A stretch of 64,000 bases of DNA from an uncultured Oscillospiraceae bacterium (GTDB lineage Bacteria; Bacillota; Clostridia; Oscillospirales; Ruminococcaceae). Under the pieces are notes generated by a model. That model had not been told where the DNA came from and made no database searches. It saw nothing but the letters and a program-made list of their open reading frames with translations. Position 1 is the first letter of the stretch; each line of letters opens with the position of its first letter. The DNA is taken from the NCBI GenBank assembly GCA_934446355.1, contig CAKSEC010000004.1, positions 1 to 64,000 of the forward strand, given 5' to 3'. Of the stretch, positions 40,643 through 48,422 are shown piece after piece. Position numbers and translations under genes: made by a program.

Positions 40643-42652
40643 TCAGTTGAACTGCATGCTGGAAGCTATATTCTCAAGCTGCTCGATAGTCACTGTGTTT
40701 GGCTCAAGCGAGAGCATGAGGAAGTAATTAGTCTTACTGATATCGAATGTCATTGCACACTGCCCTGCTATTCCGTCCCGTGATTCAGGCAGGCACACAG
40801 CGCTGCTTCCTGTGTCAGTCGAGGTAATAACTCTATAGCTGCCGCCGTAGTCCACCATATTCGACAGTGCGACCGGTGAATATATCTGCATGGGTATATT
40901 GCTGCCGGCTGGGTCTACCTCGGCGAGCGCTTCTCTGTCGGGTGTTCCGAATGACCACAGGCTGAGTACGCCGACGGTCTTTCCGCCGTTTACTACGTCT
41001 ATATCAAGTTCGGCGCTTCCGTCTGCTCTGCTGAGGGTGAAACCGTCTGGAAGCGTTATGCTTGCAGAAAAGGTCTGGTCGTATATGGTGTAGTTCAGCC
41101 TGTATTCGCCATTCCCGCCCTCGGTGATATCCACATTCTTTATATTCTCCTTAGGTTCGCCGAATGTGAACGGCTCAGCCAGTTCAACGTAATCTGCGTA
41201 GTATGTCCTGTATACGTCCGGCTCGGTCTGGGTCATGAAGGCAGCACGCAGCATTACCGACATAAGTGCCTTGTCGCTTGCAAGCAGGCTTCCTAAATCA
41301 GCGGTGAACACCTCGCCTGCCTGCAGTCCGGTTTCCCAGTCGAGTATGCGGTCGTGCTGGTACACTCCGCCGCCCATCTTGTAGTCCGCACCGCAGGAGA
41401 TGGTAAGCTTTGTCTGTGTCTGCGTATCTTCCGGTATTTCCTGCGGCAGAGTGAAACTCAGCTTGATATTGCCGCTATCGTCAGATGTCAGCACTAACGA
41501 ATTCAGTATAGCGTTGACTGTCTGTTTAGCGCTGTCCTCGGTGAGTGCGGGAGGCTGTTCAGCGGTATCCGTCTGTGATTCCTCGGACTCCTGAGCAGGT
41601 TCAGAGTTCGTCACTTCGCTTACGTCCGGCGTTGATACTTCGCTTACAGAGGACGCATTTTCCGGCTCGGAGTTTTCCTCAACTGTCGGTTGGGTCGGCT
41701 GCTGATCAGAGGTTTCCGGCTGTGGTTTTGAGGGATTTGTCAGCAGGCACACAGCCGCTATGACTAAACCCGCTATCGCTGCTATCGTTATCCACAGGGT
41801 CGGCTTTTTGGGACTGAGTACATTCTTAATACGCTGACCTATGCTGCTTTCCCCGAATGCCAGAACACCGCCGAACGAAAGATTGTTCTGCTTTACAGAT
41901 AAATTCAGCAGCGCATTTGCGTAGTCCTTTCTGATGTCCTCAGAAAAGAGGCTGACCGCTTTTTCATCGCAGGATATCTCCATATCCCTGACCATAAGCA
42001 TGAACGACAGCCATACCAGCGGGTTGAACCAGTGCAGGCTTAGTGCAATAAGGGCAATTGGCTTGATAATGTGGTCAAGGCGGCGTATGTGCGTTCTTTC
42101 GTGTGCGATTATGAACTGCCTGTCCATGTCGCTCAGTCCTGTCGGGATATATATTCTCGGCTTGAATATACCAAGTACGAACGCAGTTGGGATATCGCTG
42201 CATTCATACACGCCCTTTTCAAGCATTACTGCACCGGAAATGCGCCTTTTCAGCCTTATGTATGACACGCAGCTATACACGAACATTGCCGCTGCGCCTG
42301 CGCACCATACTGCAAAAAGCACCTGCGGCAGGATATTTCCGGAGATTTCCGCCGCCGGACTGTAGGCGGGAGCGGCTGCATTCGCATTAGCCAGCGAGCC
42401 TGTCAACCTGCCGGTTATTTGGTAGCCCATCATTCCCTCACTTGAATCAACATTCATTGCGTTGAACAGACTGACTGCGCTTGAAAAGGAGAACGGGCAC
42501 AGAAGCCTTATGCCGAGAATGCTCCACAGCATATATGAATACTTTCTGGGCGCTTTTTTCAGCGGCACTCTCATCAGAATAATTACTGCTGCGATAAACG
42601 AGCCGGTTATGCTCATGTTCAGCAGACCTGCAAGGAATTCGTTCATGCTCAC
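40643..42652 (-). CDS. BlaR1/MecR1-like M56 membrane metallopeptidase
   Basis: 669 aa. Membrane segments near 13-30, 40-55 and 112-135 surround an M56 peptidase with H184-E-R-T-H188; another helix lies near 286-305 after KKPTLWITIAAIAGLVIAAV. The outer part begins with a Pro/Glu/Ser-rich linker (about 310-385). It does not contain the penicillin-binding SxxK...YGN motifs of true BlaR1 sensors, so the input is probably not a beta-lactam bound as in staphylococci. It would cleave or trigger cleavage of the BlaI-like repressor encoded just upstream; the two genes overlap by 4 nt. Confidence 0.8.
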   Translation of the reverse strand: MSMNEFLAGLLNMSITGSFIAAVIILMRVPLKKAPRKYSYMLWSILGIRLLCPFSFSSAVSLFNAMNVDSSEGMMGYQITGRLTGSLANANAAAPAYSPAAEISGNILPQVLFAVWCAGAAAMFVYSCVSYIRLKRRISGAVMLEKGVYECSDIPTAFVLGIFKPRIYIPTGLSDMDRQFIIAHERTHIRRLDHIIKPIALIALSLHWFNPLVWLSFMLMVRDMEISCDEKAVSLFSEDIRKDYANALLNLSVKQNNLSFGGVLAFGESSIGQRIKNVLSPKKPTLWITIAAIAGLVIAAVCLLTNPSKPQPETSDQQPTQPTVEENSEPENASSVSEVSTPDVSEVTNSEPAQESEESQTDTAEQPPALTEDSAKQTVNAILNSLVLTSDDSGNIKLSFTLPQEIPEDTQTQTKLTISCGADYKMGGGVYQHDRILDWETGLQAGEVFTADLGSLLASDKALMSVMLRAAFMTQTEPDVYRTYYADYVELAEPFTFGEPKENIKNVDITEGGNGEYRLNYTIYDQTFSASITLPDGFTLSRADGSAELDIDVVNGGKTVGVLSLWSFGTPDREALAEVDPAGSNIPMQIYSPVALSNMVDYGGSYRVITSTDTGSSAVCLPESRDGIAGQCAMTFDISKTNYFLMLSLEPNTVTIEQLENIASSMQFN

Positions 42653-43017
42653 CCCTCCTTTGTGTAGCTGTCAATAAGCCGCTTCAGTTCCTCGGCTTCG
42701 CTGCGGGATATTTTCTCGCGGCTGAGGAACGCTGTCAGGAACATAGGCAGCGACCCGCCGTAGCTGCGTTCTATTACGTCCTCCGAGCGCTCTGACATTA
42801 CCGTTTCCCTCGGATAGACCGCCGTTATCACCGAGTCCTCGTTTCTTGCTGCGCCCCTTGTGACAAGCTTTTTCAGTATGGTGTATACTGTGGATTTCTT
42901 CCAACCATAGGCTTCCAAGCTGCGTGTCACAAGTTCCCCTGACCTTATCGGTTGGTTTTCCCATATCAGCTCCATCAGTTTCATTTCGCTTTCGGGCATA
43001 TTTTTTGAGTTGTCCAT
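42649..43017 (-). CDS. BlaI/MecI-family repressor
   Basis: 122 aa winged-helix repressor: MKLMELIWENQPIRSGELVTRSLEAYGWKKSTVYTILKKLVTRGA covers the HTH (about 12-56), then a dimerisation tail. WKKSTVYTILKKL is the recognition helix region typical of BlaI. It is first in the operon with the M56 peptidase. Two palindromic operators lie in the promoter region upstream, one on the -10, so it probably represses its own operon. Confidence 0.9.
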   Translation of the reverse strand: MDNSKNMPESEMKLMELIWENQPIRSGELVTRSLEAYGWKKSTVYTILKKLVTRGAARNEDSVITAVYPRETVMSERSEDVIERSYGGSLPMFLTAFLSREKISRSEAEELKRLIDSYTKEG

Positions 43018-43032
43018 TGCTTTCTCCTTTCT

Positions 43033-43050
43033 GGTCTATTTGTGTAGACC
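43033..43050. promoter_or_regulatory. BlaI-type operator, distal copy
   Basis: GGTCTA-TTTGTG-TAGACC, a perfect 6 bp inverted repeat located just downstream of the predicted start site of blaI. Confidence 0.65.
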
Positions 43051-43063
43051 TTCTGATATATTT

Positions 43064-43092
43064 AGTCTATCACAATAGACCTGATTTGTCAA
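43064..43092 (-). promoter_or_regulatory. Promoter of the blaI-blaR1 operon with overlapping operator
   Basis: TTGACA (43092-43087), 17 bp ending TGTGA, TAGACT (43069-43064). The palindrome GTCTAT-CACA-ATAGAC (43065-43080) covers the -10 and half the spacer and shares its GTCTA half site with the copy at 43033-43050. Confidence 0.75.
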
Positions 43093-43103
43093 GGGGTTTT
43101 TTC

Positions 43104-43135
43104 AAAAAAATTGGGCGAGCATTATAAACTCACCC
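43104..43135 (-). terminator. Terminator of the XRE-ImmA-M42-GNAT operon
   Basis: On the minus strand GGGTGAG pairs with CTCGCCC, followed by AATTTTTTT. Confidence 0.8.
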
Positions 43136-43141
43136 AAATCG

Positions 43142-43840
43142 TTATTTTGTTATCGCAGCGTACTTCTGCGCCGCTGATTCAAAGCCGCATTTCTCGTAGA
43201 ATCCACACAGCGAATGCTCGCAAAGCACATACGCTCTTGCCGATAGACCTCCGCACACCTCTCGCAGCAGCCCCGAAGCGCTTCCCCTGCCCTCGCAGCC
43301 CTGACGTGTGCACACCTGTGAAATAAGAGCCTCGCCGCCTATTTCATGCTGCACGACAAGCGCAGAATCGCCGTTTCTATAACAGCGAGATACTCCATGC
43401 CTGACACGATGCGACATATCCAGATACCACGGCTCAAATTCGATGGCGAATCGGCTGCCGATAATATCCCACACTTCTGACGGCGAGCATTCCTGCGGAA
43501 GCGTTCCGGTACCAAAGCAGCCGGAGTAGTTCATGCGATATACCGGCGTGTATGTCCCTGAGATACGGCTGCACAGCGCTTTTGCGATATCCTCCGAGCA
43601 GAAAATATCGCTCCAGCCATGTATTTTCAGGAACTCAGCCAGTTCAGTCACATCAGTGCGATCGTCCGCATATATCACGAACGAGCCGTCAAGTGCGGCA
43701 AGATATCCGCCGTCATGCCGAAAGAACCTGCAAAAATCATACTCAGTGCCATATGCATTGAGCAGCGCCCTGATTTTCTGGGCTTCCACGCCGATTTCAG
43801 GCAGTCCGGAAAGCGCCACCGAATATATACGCTCCGTCAC
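43142..43840 (-). CDS. GNAT-family N-acetyltransferase-like protein
   Basis: 232 aa. The C-terminal half holds the acetyl-CoA-binding core: SALVVQHEIGGEALISQVCTRQGCEGRGSASGLLREV (motif A, with Q-x-x-G-x-G/A) and SLCGFYEKCGFESAAQ at the end. The N-terminal half (about 1-120) is less clear and may be a second, degenerate GNAT-like fold. The substrate is unknown. It overlaps the M42 peptidase gene by 4 nt and ends the operon. Confidence 0.75.
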   Translation of the reverse strand: MTERIYSVALSGLPEIGVEAQKIRALLNAYGTEYDFCRFFRHDGGYLAALDGSFVIYADDRTDVTELAEFLKIHGWSDIFCSEDIAKALCSRISGTYTPVYRMNYSGCFGTGTLPQECSPSEVWDIIGSRFAIEFEPWYLDMSHRVRHGVSRCYRNGDSALVVQHEIGGEALISQVCTRQGCEGRGSASGLLREVCGGLSARAYVLCEHSLCGFYEKCGFESAAQKYAAITK

Positions 43841-44850
43841 AATACTGCAAACTCCGTCATTACTGCAGAAGCCAGACGTGCCGTTGCGTCAAGGTCGCTT
43901 TCCTTAATAACGCACGCCGGTGAATGCAGATATCTGCACGGCACTGAAAGCGCACAGGTGCGCACTCCGCCGCCGCTGACATGGATCGAGCCGCTGTCGT
44001 TGCCGCCTGCGATAAGCGTTTTAGTCTGGTTCGGTATGCCAAGGCGGTCGGCTGTCTGCCGTGCGAGATGGTACAATTCTTTGTCATAGATGGTCGAGCG
44101 GTCCATGAACGACACCACGCAGCCGCCGCCAAGTTCGCAAACCCGCTTGTCGCCGGAAACTCCCGCTATGTCGCAGGCTGTGGTCGTTTCCAACACTACC
44201 GCAATGTCAGGAGCGATCGTGAACGCAGCCGCTTTTGCGCCCCTTGTTCCTATTTCCTCCTGTACCGTGAATGCGTACCATGCGTCGTATTCAGGCTCGC
44301 CGTTTATCATGTCCATCATTATCAGGCAGCCAGCACGGTCGTCTATCGCCTTGCTTTTTATATACCCGTCGCCGAAGCAGAATGCGTCGCTGTCGAATAC
44401 TGCGCAGCTGCCCCTTTCAATGAGCTTTTCCGCCTGTTCTTTCGTGGAAGCGCCTATATCAATAAGCATATCATCGAATGCAGGCGCTTTTTTGCGCTCG
44501 TCAGCCGATTGCTGATGAACTGCCTTAGTTCCGACTACGCCCTTTACGCCGCCTGCAAAGCGCACTCCTCTGCCAAGAAGCACACGTGGGTCGATTCCGC
44601 CCACTGCGCCGAATCTCAGAAAGCCCTCGTCTGTAATGTCGGTGACCATGAAGCCTACTTCGTCCATGTGTGCGGCGAACATAAGCTTGTTTTTAGGCGT
44701 TTTCCTGCCCTTTTTGAAAACCAGAAGATTTCCGAGCGGGTCTACAGTTATTTTATCAGCGTTTATCCGCTGCCGGATATATTCACGCACCGTTCCCTCG
44801 TCACCGGAAGTTCCGTCAAGTGCGCACAGTTCAAGCAGTCTGTCAGTCAT
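43837..44850 (-). CDS. M42-family metallopeptidase, copy 1
   Basis: 337 aa from the ATG at 44850, which follows GGAGGTGAG inside the end of the upstream peptidase gene. Dinuclear aminopeptidase of the glutamyl/deblocking aminopeptidase type: MFAAHMDEVGFMV near 60-72 (metal His, Asp), DDRAGCLIMMDMI near 170 (metal Asp), AFTVQEEIGTRGAKAAAF (catalytic Glu pair), VLETTTACD, and a final GGNDSGSIHVSGGGV with metal His. It likely trims peptides in the cytosol as a large tetrahedral particle. Confidence 0.9.
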   Translation of the reverse strand: MTDRLLELCALDGTSGDEGTVREYIRQRINADKITVDPLGNLLVFKKGRKTPKNKLMFAAHMDEVGFMVTDITDEGFLRFGAVGGIDPRVLLGRGVRFAGGVKGVVGTKAVHQQSADERKKAPAFDDMLIDIGASTKEQAEKLIERGSCAVFDSDAFCFGDGYIKSKAIDDRAGCLIMMDMINGEPEYDAWYAFTVQEEIGTRGAKAAAFTIAPDIAVVLETTTACDIAGVSGDKRVCELGGGCVVSFMDRSTIYDKELYHLARQTADRLGIPNQTKTLIAGGNDSGSIHVSGGGVRTCALSVPCRYLHSPACVIKESDLDATARLASAVMTEFAVL

Positions 44851-45865
44851 TGCGCTCACCTCCTGCATATTCACAGATAAGTCTTGCGGTATTCTCAATG
44901 TCGCACAGCTTTACGGCTTCTATCGGGGTGTGCATATACCGAATCGGTATAGACAGCGTACAGCATTTCACACCGCTGCGGCTCACTCCGATACTGTCGG
45001 CGTTCGTTCCGGTCGAGGATGGCATGACCTCTATAGTATACGGTATTTTGGCGTCTTGAGCCGCTTTTTTCAGCCTGTCGGACAATCCACGGTCAAGCGC
45101 CGCTGAATAGCCAATCATCACGCCGCTGCCCATTTCAGCGGTTTCGTGAGGTACGCTGTCAGGTGTTCTTCCGAACGACACGTCCACTGCAATTGCTTCG
45201 TCCGGAGTAAGGCGGAATGCTGCGGGCTTTACGCCCCGCTCGCCTGTTTCCTCCTGAGCGGAGAAGCTTATTTCAAGGTCGTATTTCAGCTTTTTGCCTT
45301 TCAGCATATCAAGCGCAAGCAGTATCGCACATATGCCGCTTCTGTCGTCTATTGCGGGAGCAGAAACGACATCTCCCGAAAGTTCCCTGAACGGCTGGTC
45401 TATCGTGATACGGTCGCCCGGCGAAATGACCGCTTCTGCCTGCTCTTTGGTCATTCCGATATCTACGGAAAGTTCGCCCGCTTCTGCGACCTTGCTGTGG
45501 TCTGACGAAACGTGCGGCGGCAGGGTCGATATCACTCCCCTGACGTCCTTTTTCCCGTGTACTGTAACGCTCTGCGCAAGCATTATCCGCATATCAGGGC
45601 CGCCGCAGGCGCCGACTTTCAGGAAGCCATCGCTGCCGATATACGTCACGATAAGCCCTATCTGATCGATGTGTGCGTCCAGCATAAGCTTCTTTGCGCC
45701 CTGAACGCCGCTGCTTATCACGGCGGTGACGTTACCCATAGCGTCTATTGCTGCGTCCGGCGCGTATTCCCTGAGAAGTTCAAGCGCACATTCCGCCGCC
45801 GAACCCTCGCAGCCCGACACTCCAACGCAGCCGGTGAGCCGACGCAGCGTTTCTTTTATATCCAT
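44843..45865 (-). CDS. M42-family metallopeptidase, copy 2
   Basis: 340 aa paralogue of the next gene. LMLDAHIDQIGLIVTYIG near 60-77, APAIDDRSGICAILLALDML, ISFSAQEETGERGVKPAAF with catalytic Glu pair, AIAVDVSFGRTPD, and the end GTNADSIGVSRSGVKCCTLSIP. The last segment lacks the His seen at the same place in copy 1 (ADSIGVS versus SGSIHVS), so metal binding or specificity may differ. The tandem suggests duplication and divergence. Confidence 0.87.
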   Translation of the reverse strand: MDIKETLRRLTGCVGVSGCEGSAAECALELLREYAPDAAIDAMGNVTAVISSGVQGAKKLMLDAHIDQIGLIVTYIGSDGFLKVGACGGPDMRIMLAQSVTVHGKKDVRGVISTLPPHVSSDHSKVAEAGELSVDIGMTKEQAEAVISPGDRITIDQPFRELSGDVVSAPAIDDRSGICAILLALDMLKGKKLKYDLEISFSAQEETGERGVKPAAFRLTPDEAIAVDVSFGRTPDSVPHETAEMGSGVMIGYSAALDRGLSDRLKKAAQDAKIPYTIEVMPSSTGTNADSIGVSRSGVKCCTLSIPIRYMHTPIEAVKLCDIENTARLICEYAGGERND

Positions 45866-45882
45866 ATTTCTACCCTTTCGCT

Positions 45883-46377
45883 CTATCTTAAAAAATCACT
45901 TGACACTCCGTCCAAGCGGAAGTCATAGCCCCGACTGTTCATCATTTCCAGCTTGTACGCCACGATCTCCGGCATTGCGGACAGTTCATAGGCTGCCTGT
46001 TCAAGCGTGCGTGAATATTCCATGACCGACAGCACCTCGTCGTCGGTCAGCAGCACCTCGGCTGCGAACAGATTCGCCTCACGTTCTGTCTTGTTGCTTG
46101 CAAGGAACAGCGTGTTTTCCCGCATACCGCCCGCCGAAAGCTCCCTGTGAAGCATATCGTGCCCTAACTCGTGGGCGCAGACGGTGCGGCTGACTATCCT
46201 GTCAAGTCCGCTGTTTACTATAATGTATCGCCTGCCATTTTCGCACAGGTAGAAGCCCTTCAGCGAGCCAAGATCCCTGCGCCATACGATAGCGCCTGCG
46301 TTCTCAGCGGTTTCAAAAATGTCCCTGCCGGCGTATTCACGAAGCACCATTTCGGCGGTTTCGGCAATTATATTCAT
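45883..46377 (-). CDS. ImmA/IrrE-family metallopeptidase
   Basis: 164 aa. Zinc motif H69-E-L-G-H73 in VCAHELGHDMLHREL, and a third ligand Glu in NKTEREANLFAAEVLLTD, as in ImmA. Such proteases cleave the XRE repressor encoded beside them to induce mobile elements or stress genes. It overlaps the XRE gene by 4 nt. No integrative element genes are visible nearby, so this pair may have been domesticated. Confidence 0.88.
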   Translation of the reverse strand: MNIIAETAEMVLREYAGRDIFETAENAGAIVWRRDLGSLKGFYLCENGRRYIIVNSGLDRIVSRTVCAHELGHDMLHRELSAGGMRENTLFLASNKTEREANLFAAEVLLTDDEVLSVMEYSRTLEQAAYELSAMPEIVAYKLEMMNSRGYDFRLDGVSSDFLR

Positions 46378-46778
46378 TTGTTCTCGTCAGAGGGGTGCTT
46401 CCTCGAATCCTCGTAGATATCCCACAGGCAGCGGAACAGCGCCTCTTTGTCGTCGGGATTGAGTGCGTTTCCCGCAAAAAGACCCCTTGACTGCGCAAGG
46501 AACTGCGCCGCCTGAGCCTTGTCCGCTTCGCTTGCGCATACTCTTTTAATGAAACGCTCCTCTATCGTCAGTTCTAATTCCTGATCGTCGTCCCGAAGAA
46601 ACTCCGGCGTCAGGTCAAGCTGCTCGGCTATCTTTCCGAGGGTGTCCGCACGCGGCTTTCTTGTGCCGTTCATATAATTTGCAAATGCACGATAGGTCAC
46701 GCCAACGCTGTGCGCAAAATCGGTCTTGCGTATCCGCTTTCTGTTGAGCATTATTTCAATCTTCTCGTTCATCTTCAT
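46374..46778 (-). CDS. XRE-family repressor paired with ImmA-like protease
   Basis: 134 aa from the ATG at 46778, well spaced from ACGGAGG; upstream starts lie inside the promoter leader. The HTH covers about 3-60 (IEIMLNRKRIRKTDFAHSVG, then VTYRAFANYMNGTRKPRADTLGKIAEQLDLTPEFL). The C-terminal part is helical and may hold the protease cleavage site. The promoter at 46838-46866 overlaps a GTTCAT...ATGAAC palindrome, consistent with self-repression. Confidence 0.85.
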   Translation of the reverse strand: MKMNEKIEIMLNRKRIRKTDFAHSVGVTYRAFANYMNGTRKPRADTLGKIAEQLDLTPEFLRDDDQELELTIEERFIKRVCASEADKAQAAQFLAQSRGLFAGNALNPDDKEALFRCLWDIYEDSRKHPSDENK

Positions 46779-46825
46779 ATCATATACCTCCGTAATACAG
46801 CACTGCATTTTGCTGCAAACACTGC

Positions 46826-46866
46826 GTTCATACTAATATTATAAACATGAACACTTGTTTTGTCAA
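46826..46866 (-). promoter_or_regulatory. Promoter and candidate operator of the XRE-ImmA operon
   Basis: TTGACA (46866-46861), 17 bp, TATAAT (46843-46838) on the minus strand. GTTCAT (46826-46831) and ATGAAC (46847-46852) are inverted arms flanking the -10. Confidence 0.7.
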
Positions 46867-46929
46867 GAGGTCGGGCATTTTATTTTTTCTCCCGCATGAT
46901 GAATATTATACATTATTGTGTATTCTTTT

Positions 46930-46956
46930 TTGAACAAAAATATTTCTTGGTATAAT
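46930..46956 (+). promoter_or_regulatory. Possible upstream promoter of argG
   Basis: TTGAAC (46930-46935), 15 bp, TATAAT (46951-46956) preceded by TGG as an extended -10. Weaker than the proximal promoter because of the short spacer. Confidence 0.35.
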
Positions 46957-46972
46957 TGTTATAACGATTCTC

Positions 46973-47018
46973 TGAAAAAATATTCAAAAAATAATTGAAA
47001 AAATCTGCATAATATTCA
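46973..47018. promoter_or_regulatory. Candidate ArgR (ARG box) pair upstream of argG
   Basis: TGAAAAAATATTCA (46973-46986) fits TGAATWWWWATTCA with one mismatch. A weaker half-matching site, TGCATAATATTCA (47006-47018), is about three helical turns away. Both lie just upstream of the consensus promoter, where arginine repressor commonly binds. Confidence 0.5.
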
Positions 47019-47037
47019 CAAGGTGGTATTTTACCCC

Positions 47038-47065
47038 TTGACAAATCGCATAAATGGAGTATAAT
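47038..47065 (+). promoter_or_regulatory. Promoter of argG
   Basis: TTGACA (47038-47043), 16 bp, TATAAT (47060-47065), about 50 bp before the ATG. Confidence 0.85.
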
Positions 47066-47116
47066 TAAGTATGTAAAAACTAAAGGCACAAAGCCTTGAA
47101 AAGGAGATAAAACATC

Positions 47117-48340
47117 ATGGCTAAAGAGATCAAAAAAATTGTTCTGGCATATTCCGGCGGTCTGGATACTTCTATAATCATTCCGTGGCTGCATGAAAAT
47201 TACCCCGGCTGCGAGGTTATCTGCGTTGCAGGTAACGTAGGTCAGGATTCCGAGATCGTAGGTCTGGAAGAAAGAGCAAAGAAGACCGGCGCTTCCAAGC
47301 TTTACATTGAGGATATTCAGGACGAGTTCGTCAACGACTTCATCTTCCCCACCCTCAAGGCTGGCGCAAAGTACGAGGGCTATCTGCTCGGTACTTCTTT
47401 CGCACGTCCCCCTATCGCAAAGCGCATCGTTGAGATCGCCCGCAAAGAGGGCGCAGACGCTATCTGCCACGGCTGCACCGGTAAGGGCAACGATCAGGTT
47501 CGTTTTGAGCTGACCATCAAGGCTCTCGCTCCCGAAATGCAGATAATCGCTCCGTGGAGAATCTGGAACATCAAGTCCCGTGAGCAGGAGATCGAGTATG
47601 CAGAGGCTCACAATGTTCCGATAAAGATCACCCGTGAGACCAACTATTCCAAGGATATGAACCTGTGGCACCTGTCACACGAAGGTCTTGACCTTGAAGA
47701 TCCTGCAAACGAACCGCAGTACAACAAGCCCGGCTTCCTTGAACTCGGCGTATCTCCTGAGCAGGCTCCCGACAAGCCCACATATGTTACTATCCACTTT
47801 GAAAAGGGTATCCCCACCGCGCTCAACGGCGAGAAGATGGACGGCGTAAAGCTGATAAAGACCCTCAACAAGCTTGGCGGCGAGAACGGTATCGGCCTTT
47901 ACGACGTGGTTGAGAACCGTCTGGTCGGCATGAAGTCCAGAGGCGTATACGAGACCCCCGGCGGAACGATCCTCTATCACGCACATGAGGTTCTCGAAAC
48001 CATCTGTCTCGACAAGGAAACACAGCACTACAAGGCTGGGCTTGCTCAGAAGTATGCCGATATCGTATACAACGGTCAGTGGTATACTCCCCTGCGTGAG
48101 GCAATGGACGCATTCGTTGACAAGACTCAGGAAACCGTTACCGGCGACGTTAAGCTGAAGCTCTATAAGGGCAACATCATCAACGCCGGCGTAACCTCTC
48201 CGTACACCCTCTACAGCAAGGACTTCGCTTCCTTTGACGAGGACGATGTTTACGACCAGAAGGATTCTGCAGGCTTCATCAACCTGTTCGGTCTGCCTAT
48301 CCACGTTAAGGCACTTCTGGACGCTGAGAGAAATAAGTAA
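47117..48340 (+). CDS. argG: Argininosuccinate synthase
   Basis: 407 aa. ATP-dependent joining of citrulline and aspartate. N-type PP-loop KIVLAYSGGLDTSIIIPWL near 8-26, EDIQDEFVNDFIFPTLKAGAKYEGYLLGTSFARP, AICHGCTGKGNDQVRFELT, NLWHLSHEGLDLEDP, and GRPxG-equivalent later blocks. AAAGGAG precedes the ATG. A terminator separates it from argH, so argG can be expressed on its own with partial read-through. Confidence 0.97.
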   Translation: MAKEIKKIVLAYSGGLDTSIIIPWLHENYPGCEVICVAGNVGQDSEIVGLEERAKKTGASKLYIEDIQDEFVNDFIFPTLKAGAKYEGYLLGTSFARPPIAKRIVEIARKEGADAICHGCTGKGNDQVRFELTIKALAPEMQIIAPWRIWNIKSREQEIEYAEAHNVPIKITRETNYSKDMNLWHLSHEGLDLEDPANEPQYNKPGFLELGVSPEQAPDKPTYVTIHFEKGIPTALNGEKMDGVKLIKTLNKLGGENGIGLYDVVENRLVGMKSRGVYETPGGTILYHAHEVLETICLDKETQHYKAGLAQKYADIVYNGQWYTPLREAMDAFVDKTQETVTGDVKLKLYKGNIINAGVTSPYTLYSKDFASFDEDDVYDQKDSAGFINLFGLPIHVKALLDAERNK

Positions 48341-48355
48341 GATTTTTGTGACCTT

Positions 48356-48395
48356 TAAGAGCGGAAGGCTCGGCTTTCCGCTCTTAAATCTTTTC
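48356..48395 (+). terminator. Terminator between argG and argH
   Basis: TTAAGAGCGGAA and TTCCGCTCTTAA arms around an 8 nt loop, followed by ATCTTTTCTT. The stem core AGAGCGGAA is the same as in the terminator at 40603. Confidence 0.8.
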
Positions 48396-48422
48396 TTAAA
48401 ACTTTTTAATTGAGGTAGAAAT

